The position numbers and the translations under genes were made by a program. Below, one piece after another: positions 11,366 through 24,170 of a DNA stretch of 64,000 nucleotides. Below the pieces are notes generated by a model. The model worked only from the letters and a program-made list of their open reading frames with translations, did not search any database and was not told the DNA's origin. Source of the stretch: Tomocerus qinae (Eukaryota > Arthropoda > Collembola > Entomobryomorpha > Tomoceridae); NCBI GenBank assembly GCA_020055645.1, contig JAECZT010000009.1:186001-250000 (forward strand). Direction: 5' to 3'. Within the stretch, counting starts at the first letter, position 1. Every line of letters starts with the position of its first letter.

Positions 11366-12717
11366 GATAATACTAATTGCACAGTTACTTTGTACATTGT
11401 GGCAATTTCTTAACAATATTTAAGCATTTTTATTGCACTTTGGACATTTAGTTAGTTGATAATTTTAGCGCTATATGTTGTTAATACGGGATAATTTATA
11501 CTCTTAATTTTTGCTTAATTACTATGGATACGACAATTTAACCTGGATTTTGATTTTCAGAAAATAACTTGGAGTCGTTACAATTAGTGAGCCAATACTA
11601 TTTTGCATGTACTATTGCAAAGGTGTTCCCACACTAAATGGAAGCATTGACTGGCGTTCCCGTTTTCGAAAATATTTTCCATCCCCGCTTCAAGCATTAA
11701 TTGAACTACTATTGTATTTTTGTTCTCTAAACTGTTTTTTGACGACATTTGCAGGTGAATTAGCAGTAAATGCACGAGAGATTTTTTTGAAGATTACGAG
11801 CTTTAAATAATACTCTGCATCTAAATTATATCTTGTTTTCGAGTTTTTCTGGCCTTCTTTCCTTATATTTCTCTAGGTTTTTAACCTGTAATTTTATATG
11901 CAGTAGAAACCCTATGCTCGCATTCTTATACGCAGTTAATCCATATGTTGACACTTCCGGAAGTATTAAATCCATGTTTTTACTTCTAAAAGCAGTAGAA
12001 ACCCTATGGAATGTTAATTGGGAAGTGGCGGTGAGATATAGACTACATGTTGGTGAAACTATTTTGTTGTTTTTGAAATGCCGGGCCTTTCTTCAAATTT
12101 TGATTGCTTAGAAAATAAAAAACTACTATCAAAAATGATAAACGAGACTGCTCCAATGTTTAAATTTTTTGAAAAAAAGTGCACGATCTTATGTTGTAAA
12201 TGTGTATAATATCTAAAGTCATTTCTCATATCCATCTCGCAGAATCCTGAAAAATGTTTTCAATCTCTTAATACCGATCTTTACTCAAAAATAGAACGCT
12301 TCGGAACAGATCTATACTATATTATAATTACCGGAAGTTTGTATTTATGTCTGTGTGAGTGTCCACTCCCAGTTCCCAAATGTTTACAATAGAAGCGGCA
12401 CAATGCCTTTGTCAACACTTTTAAAATCAATGAAACCCTATGTTGACACTTTTAAGGAACACTAAAACCCTATGTTGGCACTTCTAAATTCAGTAAAAAC
12501 CTATTTTGGCACTTCTAGAAGCAGTAAAACTGTGTTGTTAACACATCTAATAGCAATTATTACCTATGTCGTCACTTTTAGAAGCTTAGAAAGCCTATAT
12601 TTTAACTTTTTATACCGGGAAAAACTGCAAAGCAGACAGCGCATTGCCCAAATGGCAATGTGCGGTTTTACCACTAGTATAGTATGCAGTTAAATTCTGG
12701 TTCAATTTCCATTGACA

Positions 12718-13138
12718 GGGTTCTATAGGTTAACCTACTTTCATTGGGCTACACGAATTAATGCCTTCGCATAAAAACATGAACTTGCAATTTTTTGTTA
12801 GTGCTCTTGCTTTGTTTGTTGCTCTGTTAGTGGATACGCTTAGGTGTATTGTGGCAACAAACTGGAGATGGCCTATTCTTTATTGTTGAAATATTGCTGT
12901 TACAAATAAAATCCTTTTGCCATTTAAACACATAGGAATTTCATATCCGATGCGTTCAAATATACAAAAATTAGGCTTCGCATAAATTTTTTTGAGCAAT
13001 TCTTTTTTTCCTAAGTAGCTTAAAGCATTATTCATGTGATATATAAAAATTGAGAATGGCCTATCTACCAGTCGTGAGAAATTACATTTTCTTTGTAAGA
13101 TTTCCATTTTAAAGTACCTTAAGCTATACTATATATTT
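12718..13138. other. Spacer between two DNA elements
   Basis: About 420 bp between the foldback element and the DNA transposon. It contains a 75-codon minus-strand frame (13107-12880) with a non-repetitive composition, but no motif I recognise. It could be a fragment of another element; no function is proposed. Confidence 0.4.
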
Positions 13139-15992
13139 GAGGACCCGTTTACAACAACCTGGTATCTGAAAGTGACCTCAAATAACAAATAAAAAATAAA
13201 GTGTCCACCATAGCTACAAAATTATAGTCACTTGCAAAATATGTACAGGATGTCAAAAAACTTCATTTTAATTTACATCAGTCATAAACTAATTTATGAT
13301 TTATTTACTAATTTTTGTTTTTCTAATAACATGCAAAATCTTACCCAAAGACACCAAAAAAACTGACTGCTAACAGCTGGTATAAAAAAAATGCTTTGTT
13401 AATTTGTGTTTGTGCGCTTACCATTTTCGTACAAGATACTTGCAATGATTTTGCGGTAAAAAGAGAAGTTTAAATATAGATGTAATTTCCTGACTGAAAA
13501 TTCTCAATCAAGTAATCATTCAATTAAATATATTTACCCATCAAAATATTGTGTACTTTGTGAAAGTTGTCGTTGAAATGTCATCACTGCTAAGTGCTAA
13601 TAGGTTAAATAATAGGAATTTACAGAATAAGCGCAAGTTAAATGTATTAAATTGGAAATCCGTCCGATCTAAAGTTCGAAGGAACCACGGCTTGCCATAT
13701 ATTTCCAGGACAAACGTAAACATTCCTGCTAAAGATGAACCAAATGAGGTAAGAAATTTTTATGAGGAACATTTTTTTAAACTTAACTTTTTTAACGAAG
13801 ATTTAGTATTACAAGGATGTGACTAAATGCACTTTACACTTGTAAATTTACTTTTTTAATACAGGAAGACCGATGCAACGCGAATTGCAGAAAACATGGA
13901 TGCCAGATTATGGAAGACCGATTTTATAGCATTTTTAATGAATTCTGGAATTACGGGTCATATGATGTGCAGACGTCAATCTTAACACGATTAGTTAAAA
14001 AAGTTCCAGTAGGTCGAAGAACTGTTCCCGAAAATCAAAGTAGAAGATCCTCGACTTACCGATATTATCTCCCGGACGAAGAAGGAATAGAATTCGAAGT
14101 GTGTCAACAAACATTTTTACGTGTTTTTGCAATAAACCGAAGTCGACTGGAATGCCTGCAGACAAAAATATCTTCTGGAGGACTAATGTTCTTCGACGAT
14201 CGCGGGAAACATAATAACCGGCCCACAAAACTGTCGGAAAACGTCAAGGAAGCAATTGGATCCCATATTGATATGTTTCCTACATATCTGAGTCATTATC
14301 AAAGACAGGTATCCTTACTGGTTTAATGAGCCATTTTCAACATTCTTACATTATGTGAATTATAGCCTTTACACACGAAATTAATGATTATATTACGATT
14401 TGACAGCATGGTGACCCGGAAAGAAAATATTTGAGTTCTGATCTAACCTTAACAAAAATGTTCGAATTATTTTTAGCTGCCTATGGATTAGAAGCAGAAA
14501 ATTGGTTTTGGGCCTACAAACAAGTATTCCGGGAGAAGGGGCTAAGAATAGGAAATAATAAAACTGATACTTGTTCCAAATGCGACGAATTAAAGATTAG
14601 GATTGATGCACTGTCTCTTCAGGATAACCAGGAAGACCTTATGCTAGCTTATTTAGAGCGAACAGAACATCACATAAACGCAAGTGTTGGATATGCAGAA
14701 ATGAAACTGGATATGGAACGAAGTACACAAGATTAAACGTTTGTCGTCATATTTGACATGCAAGGGGTAATTAAAAAATATTATTTGTAAAACTATTAAG
14801 CTATACGCTTTATTTAAGTCTGATTTTTTCAAAATAGGTACTATTTAGCCCTATTTTAACGAACCCGGAGTATTATTACATGCGAAAATTTGGAACACAC
14901 AATTTAGCGATTGTTAATTCACACGGCTTTGCTACAATGTGTGTTTGGCACTCTACGGAAGGGAAGAAGGGTAGTTCTGAAGTTTCCAGCTGCATCCTAA
15001 AAATATGTTACCGAAAACTTTGAACCCCTCAATTGTGAACAGCAACGAACCCTGGTAATATGGAGCGATCGTTCAACTGGACAAAATAATAAAAAATTTA
15101 TCTTGAGTTTGTTCAAGTACTTAATTGCAAATAACTACTTCTCTACGGTAAAGACAAACACTTAAATATGAATGCTTTATTTTAAATATGTATTGCTTTA
15201 TTACTAAAATTGTCTTTCATGTGTAAAGGTTTCTCAAAAATTCCTCACTACTGGACACACGTTTCTTCCGGCTGATAGACAATTTGCACTGATAGAGAAG
15301 AAAAAATTGAAATCAATTATATATTCTCCGAACGACTATTTAGCAATCATTGAAAGTGCAAATAGAGAAAAGCCTAACCGTTTGCTAAGAATGTATCGTG
15401 AAGAATTCAAAAATTTTTCCATACTAACACCATTCTTCAATAAACCCCGCTCATTAAAAGTTACCGATGTAAAATGGATTAGATTGGAGAGAGAGGTGCC
15501 TAATTCAATATTTGCAAAGTACGAAATTGACTCAACAAACTGGCAGGATCATCTGGTTACTACAAATGCACAAATGGCTGGAATTCAACTGGAGAACCTT
15601 TATCCTAACCCAGTACCCTTATCTTCAGCTTTATTAAAAGACTTGAGAACTCTTATGAGGTGGGTGCCTGTACCTCATCGTCATAACTGGGATTTTTTGG
15701 AAGGCTATCCCGAAATTGCCAACGCGGAACAAGATTAAAGCGTATTAATAATGTATTAATTAAATCACTACTACCATATATTTTCAATGATTGTTGATAA
15801 AAGTACCGTAGTATTTAAAAAATCTTTAAATAATAGAGCATGTTTGAGAGGTAGAATATTTAATTTGCTACCCTGTAGCTAATTTATGCAGAATTGTGGT
15901 AATAAAAACCTGAAAATTTTGGTTACCAATACTACGAATATTTTTCTCAAAATTTGAGTTTGCAGATACCAGGTTGTTGTAAACGGGTCCTC
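13139..15992 (+). mobile_element. DNA transposon with 30-bp TIRs and ATTT target duplication
   Basis: The left end starts GAGGACCCGTTTACAACAAC at 13139; the right end at 15992 is its reverse complement. The match is perfect over 30 bp and then fades. The 4-bp ATTT flanks both ends (13135-13138 and 15993-15996), the expected target duplication. The 2,854-bp element carries one transposase gene in five exons. A 4-bp duplication and a DDD-like residue pattern recall the Sola superfamily, but this assignment is a guess. Confidence 0.9.
13578..15738 (+). pseudogene. Five-exon transposase (DUF7869-like) with two lesions
   Basis: Exons read as 13578-13748, 13865-14308, 14407-14766, 14838-15147 and 15229-15738, joined by short introns with GT..AG borders (for example GAG|GTAAGA and AATACAG|GAA). 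The start at 13578 matches the start of the relative at 22485. Exon 2 opens with a Cys/His cluster (RCNANCRKHGC); exon 3 has TDTCSKCDELK. Candidate catalytic acids: Asp in VVIFDMQG (exon 3), Asp in IWSDRSTGQN (exon 4), Asp in ADRQFALIE (exon 5). Lesions: stop TAA at 14734-14736 just before the first Asp, and a one-base frame change near 15015 in exon 4. The protein would cut and rejoin the element's ends. The family name is from recall of conserved motifs. Confidence 0.7.
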
Positions 15993-15996
15993 ATTT

Positions 15997-16608
15997 ATGC
16001 TTGCATTGGTTATATGCAGATCTAAACCTAGATGTATAACAGTTGGCTATAGTGACTCTTCTCACTCTCACGGTACTATAACTACACAGCATAATTATTA
16101 ATATAGGACATTTTATGGTTTCCATGAATTTGATACATGAACATTTGTAGTAAACAATGACTGACTTTTGGTCATTTTTGAAAAATGTGGTAAAGTCAAC
16201 TTTTTGAAATCTATCTATATCTTCATTTGCTCAGTTAAAAAGTCTCTTTCCTATAAAAAGTTCTCTTACGTAAACAGTCTGTAGTTTCATGTAAATCGGT
16301 ATGTAAGGCGTAAAGTCTGATCCCGTCTGGATTGCTCTCTGTCCTAAAATCATAAATAAACATGGCCCATATTGGTAAAAACTGAATTAACTAGGTACAT
16401 TTTAGTTAAGTATCGTTTGAAGCATGACTTGCATATTTACAATTGTATTGAATATATTTTAAAGCTATAAGAAGTCTTCATTATTGTGGGGTATGCAAAA
16501 GCAGGATAACAAATATGAAGGATGTTAGAACTTTGGACACAGGCTCACTACGTGATAATGCTGTTGAGTTTTCCGACTTAATTGAGGAAATGTTTGACTT
16601 GACTTAAT
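15997..16608. other. Non-coding stretch left of the SWIM transposase
   Basis: About 600 bp, AT-rich, without a supported gene. It probably includes the 5' flank of the transposase pseudogene that begins at 16609, but no inverted end was found. Confidence 0.4.
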
Positions 16609-18716
16609 ATGCATGTGGAACGTGCCATGCTCGGCTCAAATTCCGTCGATTTTGGGTGTTGGCTAAATGCATTAAACAGAAGAAAGCTAAAAGAAGAGCA
16701 AAAAATTCCTGGGCGTGAGTTAATTTTTGAAGAACTACCAATATTAATTAATCCAAATGGTAGACCACTTGTAGATTCGCAAGCCTCTACCGTATATGAG
16801 GAGGATTTGGAAAGCGCTGATGAAATGTCTATGTCTGATACCGGAACTTGTAATGAGGATTCTCAATCATCAACAATTTACGAAGACTCGTCACAGTCTA
16901 CGAATTCAACTGAATCATCTCAACTGTCCTGCCATTCTCCAGAACTGCACACACAAAATATAAATATACTGAGTGTATCTTCAACCAATAACAAATGTTT
17001 CATTTGTGGCGACAAAAATGGAAGGAAGAGAATACCTAAAGATGCTATAATTGATGTGTGGATTCAAAAACGGATACTCATTCCATTAGGTAATCGATGC
17101 TGTAGAAGCCATTTGGGTGAAAATAGTAAGTTTTACGAAGAAGCAATAAAGCAAATTATTGCAACTAAAGAAAATATGAGCATTTCTTCAAAAGATATCA
17201 AACTATATTTTGATGCATTTGCCGATGAACGTTATAACTCTACTTATGCAAGAATAGATTTTAACCACGGATCTCCATTAACCGACGAAGATTATGAAAA
17301 GTTGACCGGGCTATCTAAAAATTGCTTTAATGACCTGCACATGATATTAAGTGTTCATCTAAGAGACAGCAATAACAGAAGTACAAGAAACGCTTTAGGG
17401 CTTTTTCTGGTAAAAATAAATCTCAATCGTCTCTCAATCAATCGAGTTTTTATCGTTTCTTTTTGAAATTGATAGTCAAGCAAAAGTAAGTGGAATATTT
17501 GAGTCTGTAAGAAGAGCTCTTGATCTGCATTTCGTTCCAAAATTCCTTGGGTATCATCATATCAGCAAGGAAGAATCAAAATCCCACCAAACTCAAATGG
17601 CCTCAAAACTATTTCGTATGGAGGAAGATGAATTGGCTGTGGTAATTGATGGAACCTATCTATACGTGCAAAAGTCCTCAGACCACGAATTACAGAAGTT
17701 GACGTTTTCGAGTCACAAACATAGGAATCTACTAAAGCCGATGTTAATTGCGTTTCCAAACGGCTATATTTTGTCAGCTGAATAATGACAAAAATGATGC
17801 AAATATTTTGAAAAATATTCTTAATCAACCATACGGTTTTTCTTCATTTTTCAAAGAAAATGACAAGTTGGTATTAGACCACGGGTTTCGTGACGTTATA
17901 TCAGAACTGGAATCCAAACATTATCACCCTCTTATGCCTCACCTTTTACCTAAATGGAAAAAACAGTATGAAACAAAAGATGCAAACGAATCACGTCTTG
18001 TTACAATGATAAGATGGATAATAGAATCCGTCAATGGAAGGCTGAAAAAGTTTAAGTTTTTCGATTCTGTTATTGAAGTATCGTATTTCCCCAAACTTGG
18101 TTCACTGGTCCGCATAGCATGTGCATTAATAAATGCGTATACAAAACCTTTATTTACGGAGACTGAAGTGCATGTAAGAATGGCGGAAATAGCTTTGCAG
18201 CGAATTAACAATAATAATGTCATGCAAATGAAAGTGGAACAGTTGCAATTGGAGAAAAAGCGAGTCGAGTGGTTGGAAACTGATAGTGTCAAAGACTTTC
18301 CCCGACTTAGTCATGATGATTTAAGAATGATAACACTGGGAGATTATCAGATTAATCAAGCAGCAAAGTATACTCGTCATCATCTCACTACTGACTCAAC
18401 ATACATAATTTATGTGCATAAAGATGACCATAATTTATTAAGAGCAAAGATGGAGAGCAGATTTGTTTCTGGAAAGACACATCAAGTGTGGATTCAATAT
18501 AATCCACAGACGGAAGGGCAAGAAGCAATTGAATCTTTCTATTGTAAATGTAAAGTGGGTGGAAGAGTTGTCAGTTGCTGCTGCCATGTTGCAGCTGTTA
18601 TATGGTATTTAGGATATGCCATACACAACAGAGACGTTCTTTTAAAACAGAAGTTGGGCATCGCTGATAGCATCATCAATGCAACTGATATCTCTTATGA
18701 TGAAAATGACGATTAG
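16609..18716 (+). pseudogene. DDE transposase (DDE_Tnp_4-like) with C-terminal SWIM zinc finger, frameshifted
   Basis: Three frame segments: 16609 to about 17440, about 17440 to 17785, and about 17770 to 18716. The first part has a Ser/Thr/Glu-rich stretch, a Cys-rich segment (CFICGDKNGRKR..CCRSHLG) and a helical region (LTGLSKNCFNDLHMIL). The catalytic core has Asp in VVIDGTY (17648-17650), Asp in LVLDHGFRD and Glu in RWIIESVNGR, the order expected of DDE_4 enzymes. The C-terminus carries CKCKVGGRVVSCCCH, a CxC..CxH SWIM finger. Frame changes near 17440 and 17775 inactivate it. IS4EU/ISL2EU-like relatives are possible; no terminal repeats were found, so the element's limits are unknown. Confidence 0.75.
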
Positions 18717-18994
18717 GTTAATTTGTATTAAAACATCTTGTTCAGTGAAATAATAATAGTTAGAATACACATTGAACTAATTAGACGCATTAAGAAGCAT
18801 TTACTAAATAATGTATTATATATTTCATAGTTTTAAATGTCATCCTTTGCTTGTGTTCTTATCAAAATTCCACCTTATACTATTATTCTAGTTCTGTTAT
18901 ATATATTGTTCACGCTGGTTCTTTGCTACAGTATTACTCTTTATATGAATGTGCTGTCAATATTAATGTTCTATTTGGTAGTAGCTCAGTTGTA
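18717..18994. other. AT-rich flank
   Basis: About 280 bp of AT-rich sequence after the transposase, ending in GTTGTA (18989-18994), which recurs at 27367-27372 on the far side of the next composite unit. Confidence 0.4.
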
Positions 18995-19011
18995 TAGGGC
19001 TCATCCCTTCT

Positions 19012-19200
19012 ACCCGACAACCGACGGCACAGTACCCGACAGCCGACACCACCCTACCCGACAACCAAAGCCACCGCACCCGACAACCGACGCCCCAGGA
19101 CCCGACACCCGACGACACCCCACCCGACTACAGACACCACCGGACCCGACAACCAAAACCACCCCACCCGATTACCGACGCCACCGGACCCGACAATTGA
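19012..19200. repeat. CCGACA-rich tandem repeat in left arm
   Basis: GC-rich 20-25-bp units of the type CCGACAACCGACGCCACC, mirrored in the right arm at 27165-27355. It stands out against the AT-rich surroundings and is part of the terminal arm. Confidence 0.85.
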
Positions 19201-20263
19201 ATTTACAAAAAATTTTAAAAAAATAACTCAATATTTCGGAATCTCAAAATCTTAGGGTGGACTAGTTGCATTTTGTCCGGATGACATTGGTTTTGTCAAC
19301 TGAACAAAAAAATTTCGTCCACTAGAAATAACCGTTTTGTCCGGATGAAATACATTTTATCCGGGTAAAATCACTTTTCCCATTGGACAAAAACCATTTT
19401 ATCCAATTTGTCGACACGTCCCTTTCCGGATACTGCAACTGTGACTAGGATTGTTTAATTAATGTTTAGAATAACATTTTATTTTAAAACTTAGAGGGTA
19501 GGGTACACTATACTACAGTTAATTTTTTTATCATAGAGAAATGTTTTAAGTTCAATGCATTGCATAATCCAACCCATGTCTGCCCTTTTTCATACGATTA
19601 TCAACTTATTCAGATAACCTTTAAAAAATAATCATTCATAAAAAAATGAGCTATATAACTGTTTGTTTCTTTTATTCAAGTAGGCTCTCCACACACGCCT
19701 GCATAGCAACCACTATCTAAATGCATGTTAAAAAATGTTTTACATATGGCTTTATTCCTTCCGAAGGTTAAGGCCGATTTTTAAGCGACTTTCTTTTTGC
19801 AATCCTGGACTTTCGAGGAACAAACGACGGTACCTAGATCATTGATATCGTTGGGCCTGTGTGGTTGCTATGAAGACGTGGAGAGCCTCCTTAACCATTT
19901 CTTTTATTAAACCAATTTTTATTTATTTTATTTATTACTATTTTCATGCAAAGAAATCACAAGTAAAATTTGCTGTTGTAAATTTATTTAATCGTATTTT
20001 AATTAAATTTATTTATTGTCACGTCGCCATCGTTTTATGTCCTACTCCTGAACTTTAATTCATGACATCATCCGATAACATTGGTGATTTCAATGTCCAA
20101 ATTTGAAAACAGAAACAATTGTTTTAGGAAGATACACGGGAACACAGATCATATTATGTTAACTAAGTTAATACTAATTGAGTAATTGATTAATTAGTAT
20201 CATGCTAGACTTTATCGTTCGTAAGTGAAAAAGTGTGAAAATGTCTAAATATGAGTAGTATCA

Positions 20264-22676
20264 TATATGATAGGCGGGGACGAAGAACAAGCAACCAGAA
20301 CTCAATAAAAATATATAATATTTATTTACAACATAACAACCAAATAAACAAGTTACATGTAGCCAAGAGCGTAAATTAACCCTTGAACAACTATCATCAA
20401 TCCAGAACAAGATTTAAATATGAAAGTACCTATGAATTTAAAAGCTGCAAAAAGAATTGTTGTTTCAAAGTAGGCAGATATTCAATCATTTTACGAATGT
20501 CATTCTTTTTGGCATCAGATATCGGAATCTCATTTTCGTAAGCATTGGGGATATTGTGACCAATGAGGCTTCCAACTCTGTTAATAATTCTTATATTTTG
20601 CGAATACGGGTTAAAAATATTATGATTCATCCACGGTTCTCTGGCATCATGGGACGTTTTAGTCATCAATACAGAAGGCTCATTGACTTCCATTCCGACA
20701 CAGTGGTATTGACTAACCTTAGAAGTGGTTGGATTAGGAATTAGTTCCGCTGAAACTGCTGTATTTTTGAAATTGTTAAAGCCCATTTGAACTACAGTGA
20801 ATGGGTTTGCAACTCTAGATTTCCTAATTACGTCTACCCAATCTTCTGGCGTATGGACTGTTGCGTTTTTTGACATCGTTCTATAGCCGCAAAATGGCGG
20901 TCACATGACAAAAAGAGTATGACCCGAAACCAAGAATTTTTGTCTTGCCTAATGAATAGTCAATCAAATAAATAGCTATCATTAAGAATCGAAAAATAAA
21001 AATTTCTCTGATATAAATGAAACATACTTCTGTGAAATAACCGTTGTGTAAAAAAAACTTCAATAAGCAGACGGTAGAATAATTGTTGTTCTGGCCGGAA
21101 CATCTATCCGACCATAAGCACAGCGTTCGTGTTTCTCCTTCCCTAAATTTTTTAAATTTTTGAACGTTATAATTTAATAAGCAAGATCCTATGTCAATTT
21201 GACCTCGATTTCCTTTATTTTCGCTCCAAAAGTACATTACAGAGTCATCGGTGGTAGGAGACGTTACAGCGAGGTTGTAAGACGAAAATTTTTTTAAATA
21301 GTACATCTCCTGATTACTAAGTCTTGGGGATAAAAGAATTTGCTGCATATCCAGGCACAAGACTACGAAATTTGGTTCCGCTTTAGCTCTGTGAATATCC
21401 TTCTTCATTTCTGCAAATCCACCTTCAGCAGCAACGTGATGATTTTGTAACTGTATTTCAGTTTCTCTAATTTCCTTCTCCTGGCTTGCATCATAATTAC
21501 CCAATCTTGATTTTAACTTGTCACAAACGTTACAAGTGTCCGATTTTGGCAAGCCAAAAGACAATTTTGTTGTCCGTAGGGTGTGTTTATACAAATGCTC
21601 GAAATCGCTGTAGAAATCTCCATATTTATCAACAAACATTCGGAACATCTTTGATGCATTTAAATCCGGTTGAAAGTACAACCTCTCTGGATTCCCGTTC
21701 TAAGTCAATTAATTATTTTATATGCAAAATTGGAAAGTATTGGAGAAGACCGACTATCGTTGACGGTATTGGACTTACGGCTCGGGAATAGTGAGAGAGG
21801 TAGGTAGGAAACGACTGAATATGTTCCATTATTACATATTTGTTTTCTTCCGAGTGCCTATCTCTATTCAGTTGAGATCCTCTCTGATCTTCTATCGATA
21901 AAACCCCAGCCTTTTTCTTCTTTCGTACAGTCCCTAATCTTTGTTTACCGATTGAAAATACGTTCATAAATGTTGCGGCGCAGCACGGGACCCTCATTCC
22001 ATATTGGTTAATTAGAAAGTAATAATAACTGGCTCCGCATCGGCTTATTTCAATGTCTGTGGTCCGTTTAATTGGTACTGACCATTCCATAGAGACAAAA
22101 GAATGTTCGAATGTCTGTTATAATTTTCATCTGATACTCTCCAGAAATCATCGCTTATTCTCTGTTTCTCTTGTCGTGATAACATGCATCCTATTTTATG
22201 ACATCTTTTTTCGCAAGCTTTTTCCTAGATTAGTTCATGCTACAATTATCTTTTATCTATTTCATTGCTAAGTAAATTCGACATAATTTAACGTACTGAA
22301 ATTACCAAAGGTTCCTTTACAATTTCTTCGCGAACCATTCCATTACGACTTGTGTACTCAAGGCCACAATTCCTAAGAAATTTTCTTTGGGAATCCTCAC
22401 TTGCTCCTATGTTTATTTTTCTTTTTCGACCTTCATTTAGTCGATTTATATCAGCAGTGGTGAGAACCTTCTTAACTCCAGACATGATTGGGAGAGAAGT
22501 ACAATCAAACTAATTTGGACTTGTCAAAAACGCCGAATGTTTAAAACACCTACCTGCCAAGGTTAAATATATCACCAAACTATTCAGCTTGATTTGCCAA
22601 TTTTGGTCACCATGGATAGGGGGGCATTATACATTTAGGTTCTGGTTCCTTTTTCTACGTCCCAGCCTATCATATA
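20264..22676 (-). mobile_element. Second DUF7869-type transposon, diverged TIRs
   Basis: Ends share TATATGATAGGC-GGGACG-AGAA-AAG-AACCAGAAC over about 38 bp with mismatches (left from 20264; right, as reverse complement, from 22676). No convincing target duplication: the left flank ends GTATCA and the right flank continues CGCTGTATCA. The element sits inside the 8.4-kb inverted unit and carries one minus-strand transposase gene related to that of 13578-15738. Confidence 0.65.
20430..22485 (-). pseudogene. DUF7869-like transposase, minus-strand copy, broken
   Basis: Exon-like segments from 22485: an N-terminal exon (MSGVKKVLTTADINRLNEGR) ending near 22302 at a GT, a segment from about 22100 to 21770 (HIQSFPTYLSHYSRA), then 21690-21020 and a last part 20920-20430. 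Same landmarks as the other copy: SDTCNVCDKLK; Asp in VVLCLDMQQ; Asp in LWSDRCSGQN; Asp in SCDRHFAAIE (about 20895-20915). Frame changes near the last Asp and before 20876 break it. No intron follows the DMQQ box here, unlike the copy at 13578-15738, so intron content differs between relatives. Confidence 0.65.
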
Positions 22677-24170
22677 CGCTGTATCAATGACTGGCAAATA
22701 TATACCAATTTGGACAGTTTTCCACTAAGACTTTAGGAATATTTTTTCACTACTGTCGACTAAAAATTATTGCAAATAAAGTATAGAAGTATATCAATAG
22801 ACATTTAATTAAACCAATGGTTCTTTTATTTACAGCTTTTGTTACTACAAGTGCATTTCAAAACTATAGTAAGAAAGAAATAATTTCTAGTCCAACGATA
22901 AAAAAGAAAATTATTTTTATAAATATTTTCAACTTTAAACATAATACATGGTCATCAATTATTTGATTATACTCCACCACCACAGCCCAAGTTGGAAAAA
23001 CTTCGATTCGGTTTCTTCGTTTTTGATAAGAATTGGTGAAAAAATCACAAATGCCATGCTAGTTATGATTCTGGAAATAATATTTCAAAATGAAATTCTT
23101 GCTGAACAGGAAACATTCGGAAATTTGGAAAGCGGCCTGAATTTCTGAATATTTTTAACCTTTTATTTTCAAATTTTTACCCGGTGTTTTCTAACCGATT
23201 TGAATAGTGGTGGGGGATTATATAAGTGATGACCTTGTACAATAAGGTATAACTAAATGACCAAAAATACAATTTAATTTTCAAACCAAAATGTTCAACA
23301 AATAAGTGTACATTTTTCCACCAGGCAGGTAAGTGTATATTTAATGACTAGCATAATTGCTAACACAAATTGGTATTATGGCATTCCTTTTAGTTTTCCT
23401 GACCATCAACTGTTTTATTTTTCGTTCTTTTCGCTTCATCGAAACTCTAGCTACTATTTCCAACAGAACCTGTGAAGCGAAAGGAGCAAACAATAGAACA
23501 AGAGCAGCTGGAAGGAGAAAAAATGGTCAGGAAAACTACCACCTACTTTGAAAAAACGCTCTATGGATTGTAACCAAAATGTGTTAATATTATTTGCCTA
23601 TCTATTATAAAAAACGTACTAGATTTAATTGCTACAATGTGAGTTTTTAAAATAACTTAACTTTATCACCTAACTAAGCTTAAATTAGTTAATTGTATAC
23701 ACTTACTTCCACAATCAATAATACACTTATGGAAGTATTGTTAATAAAGCCATTAGGTACCAGATGATACAAAGAAAACAACAAAATAATTGAACTATCT
23801 TTACTATTTTACAATCCTTCGCTTTATAGGAATGTATTTAATGGGGTATTTTTATTGCAGCAATATCACTTTCTAAGTTTCAAAATAAAATTTTATTCTA
23901 AACATTAATTAAACGATCCTAGTCACAGTTGTGGTATCCGGAAAGAGACGTGTCGATAAATTGGATATTTATTTACATAAGAAACAGTGAAAAGAAGGCA
24001 GTTGTACTGCTTCTGCACACTTTCATTTGAGTATTACGTCATAAATAATGTTTTTTAATATGTTAAATCAAAATTACATCAAATCAAATCTTACAGCCTT
24101 ATCTATTGTCTCATCGTAACTGTTAAAATCACTTATATTATACACATTATTTTCTGATTCTTTTGCTTGT
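22677..24170. other. Non-coding AT-rich interior with a stray arm fragment
   Basis: About 1.5 kb with no supported gene; open frames of 64-66 residues lack motifs. A fragment at about 23880-23970 repeats part of the right arm (26925-27005; CTAAACATTAATTAAAC, TATCCGGAAAG, GACGTGTCGA) in the same orientation. This suggests that an arm once ended here or was duplicated. Confidence 0.45.

Larger units (their letters stand above)
6664..12717. mobile_element. 6-kb foldback-type element with >1-kb inverted arms
   Basis: The left arm (6664 to about 7795) is the reverse complement of the right arm (about 11365 to 12717). Shared blocks run from TGTCAATGGAAATTGAACC outward to the 7550-7790 / 11370-11610 segment. 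The right arm has about 260 bp extra (about 11625-11890), part of which is itself inverted relative to 10790-10920. The arms carry irregular repeats of CTTCTAAAAGTGT..ACATAGGG. No transposase frame lies between the arms, so the unit looks non-autonomous (foldback/TIR type). No target duplication could be settled. Confidence 0.75.

Noticed and set aside
12880..13107. 75-residue minus-strand frame as a gene
   Set aside because: No motif, no neighbours, and the length is within chance for this base composition.
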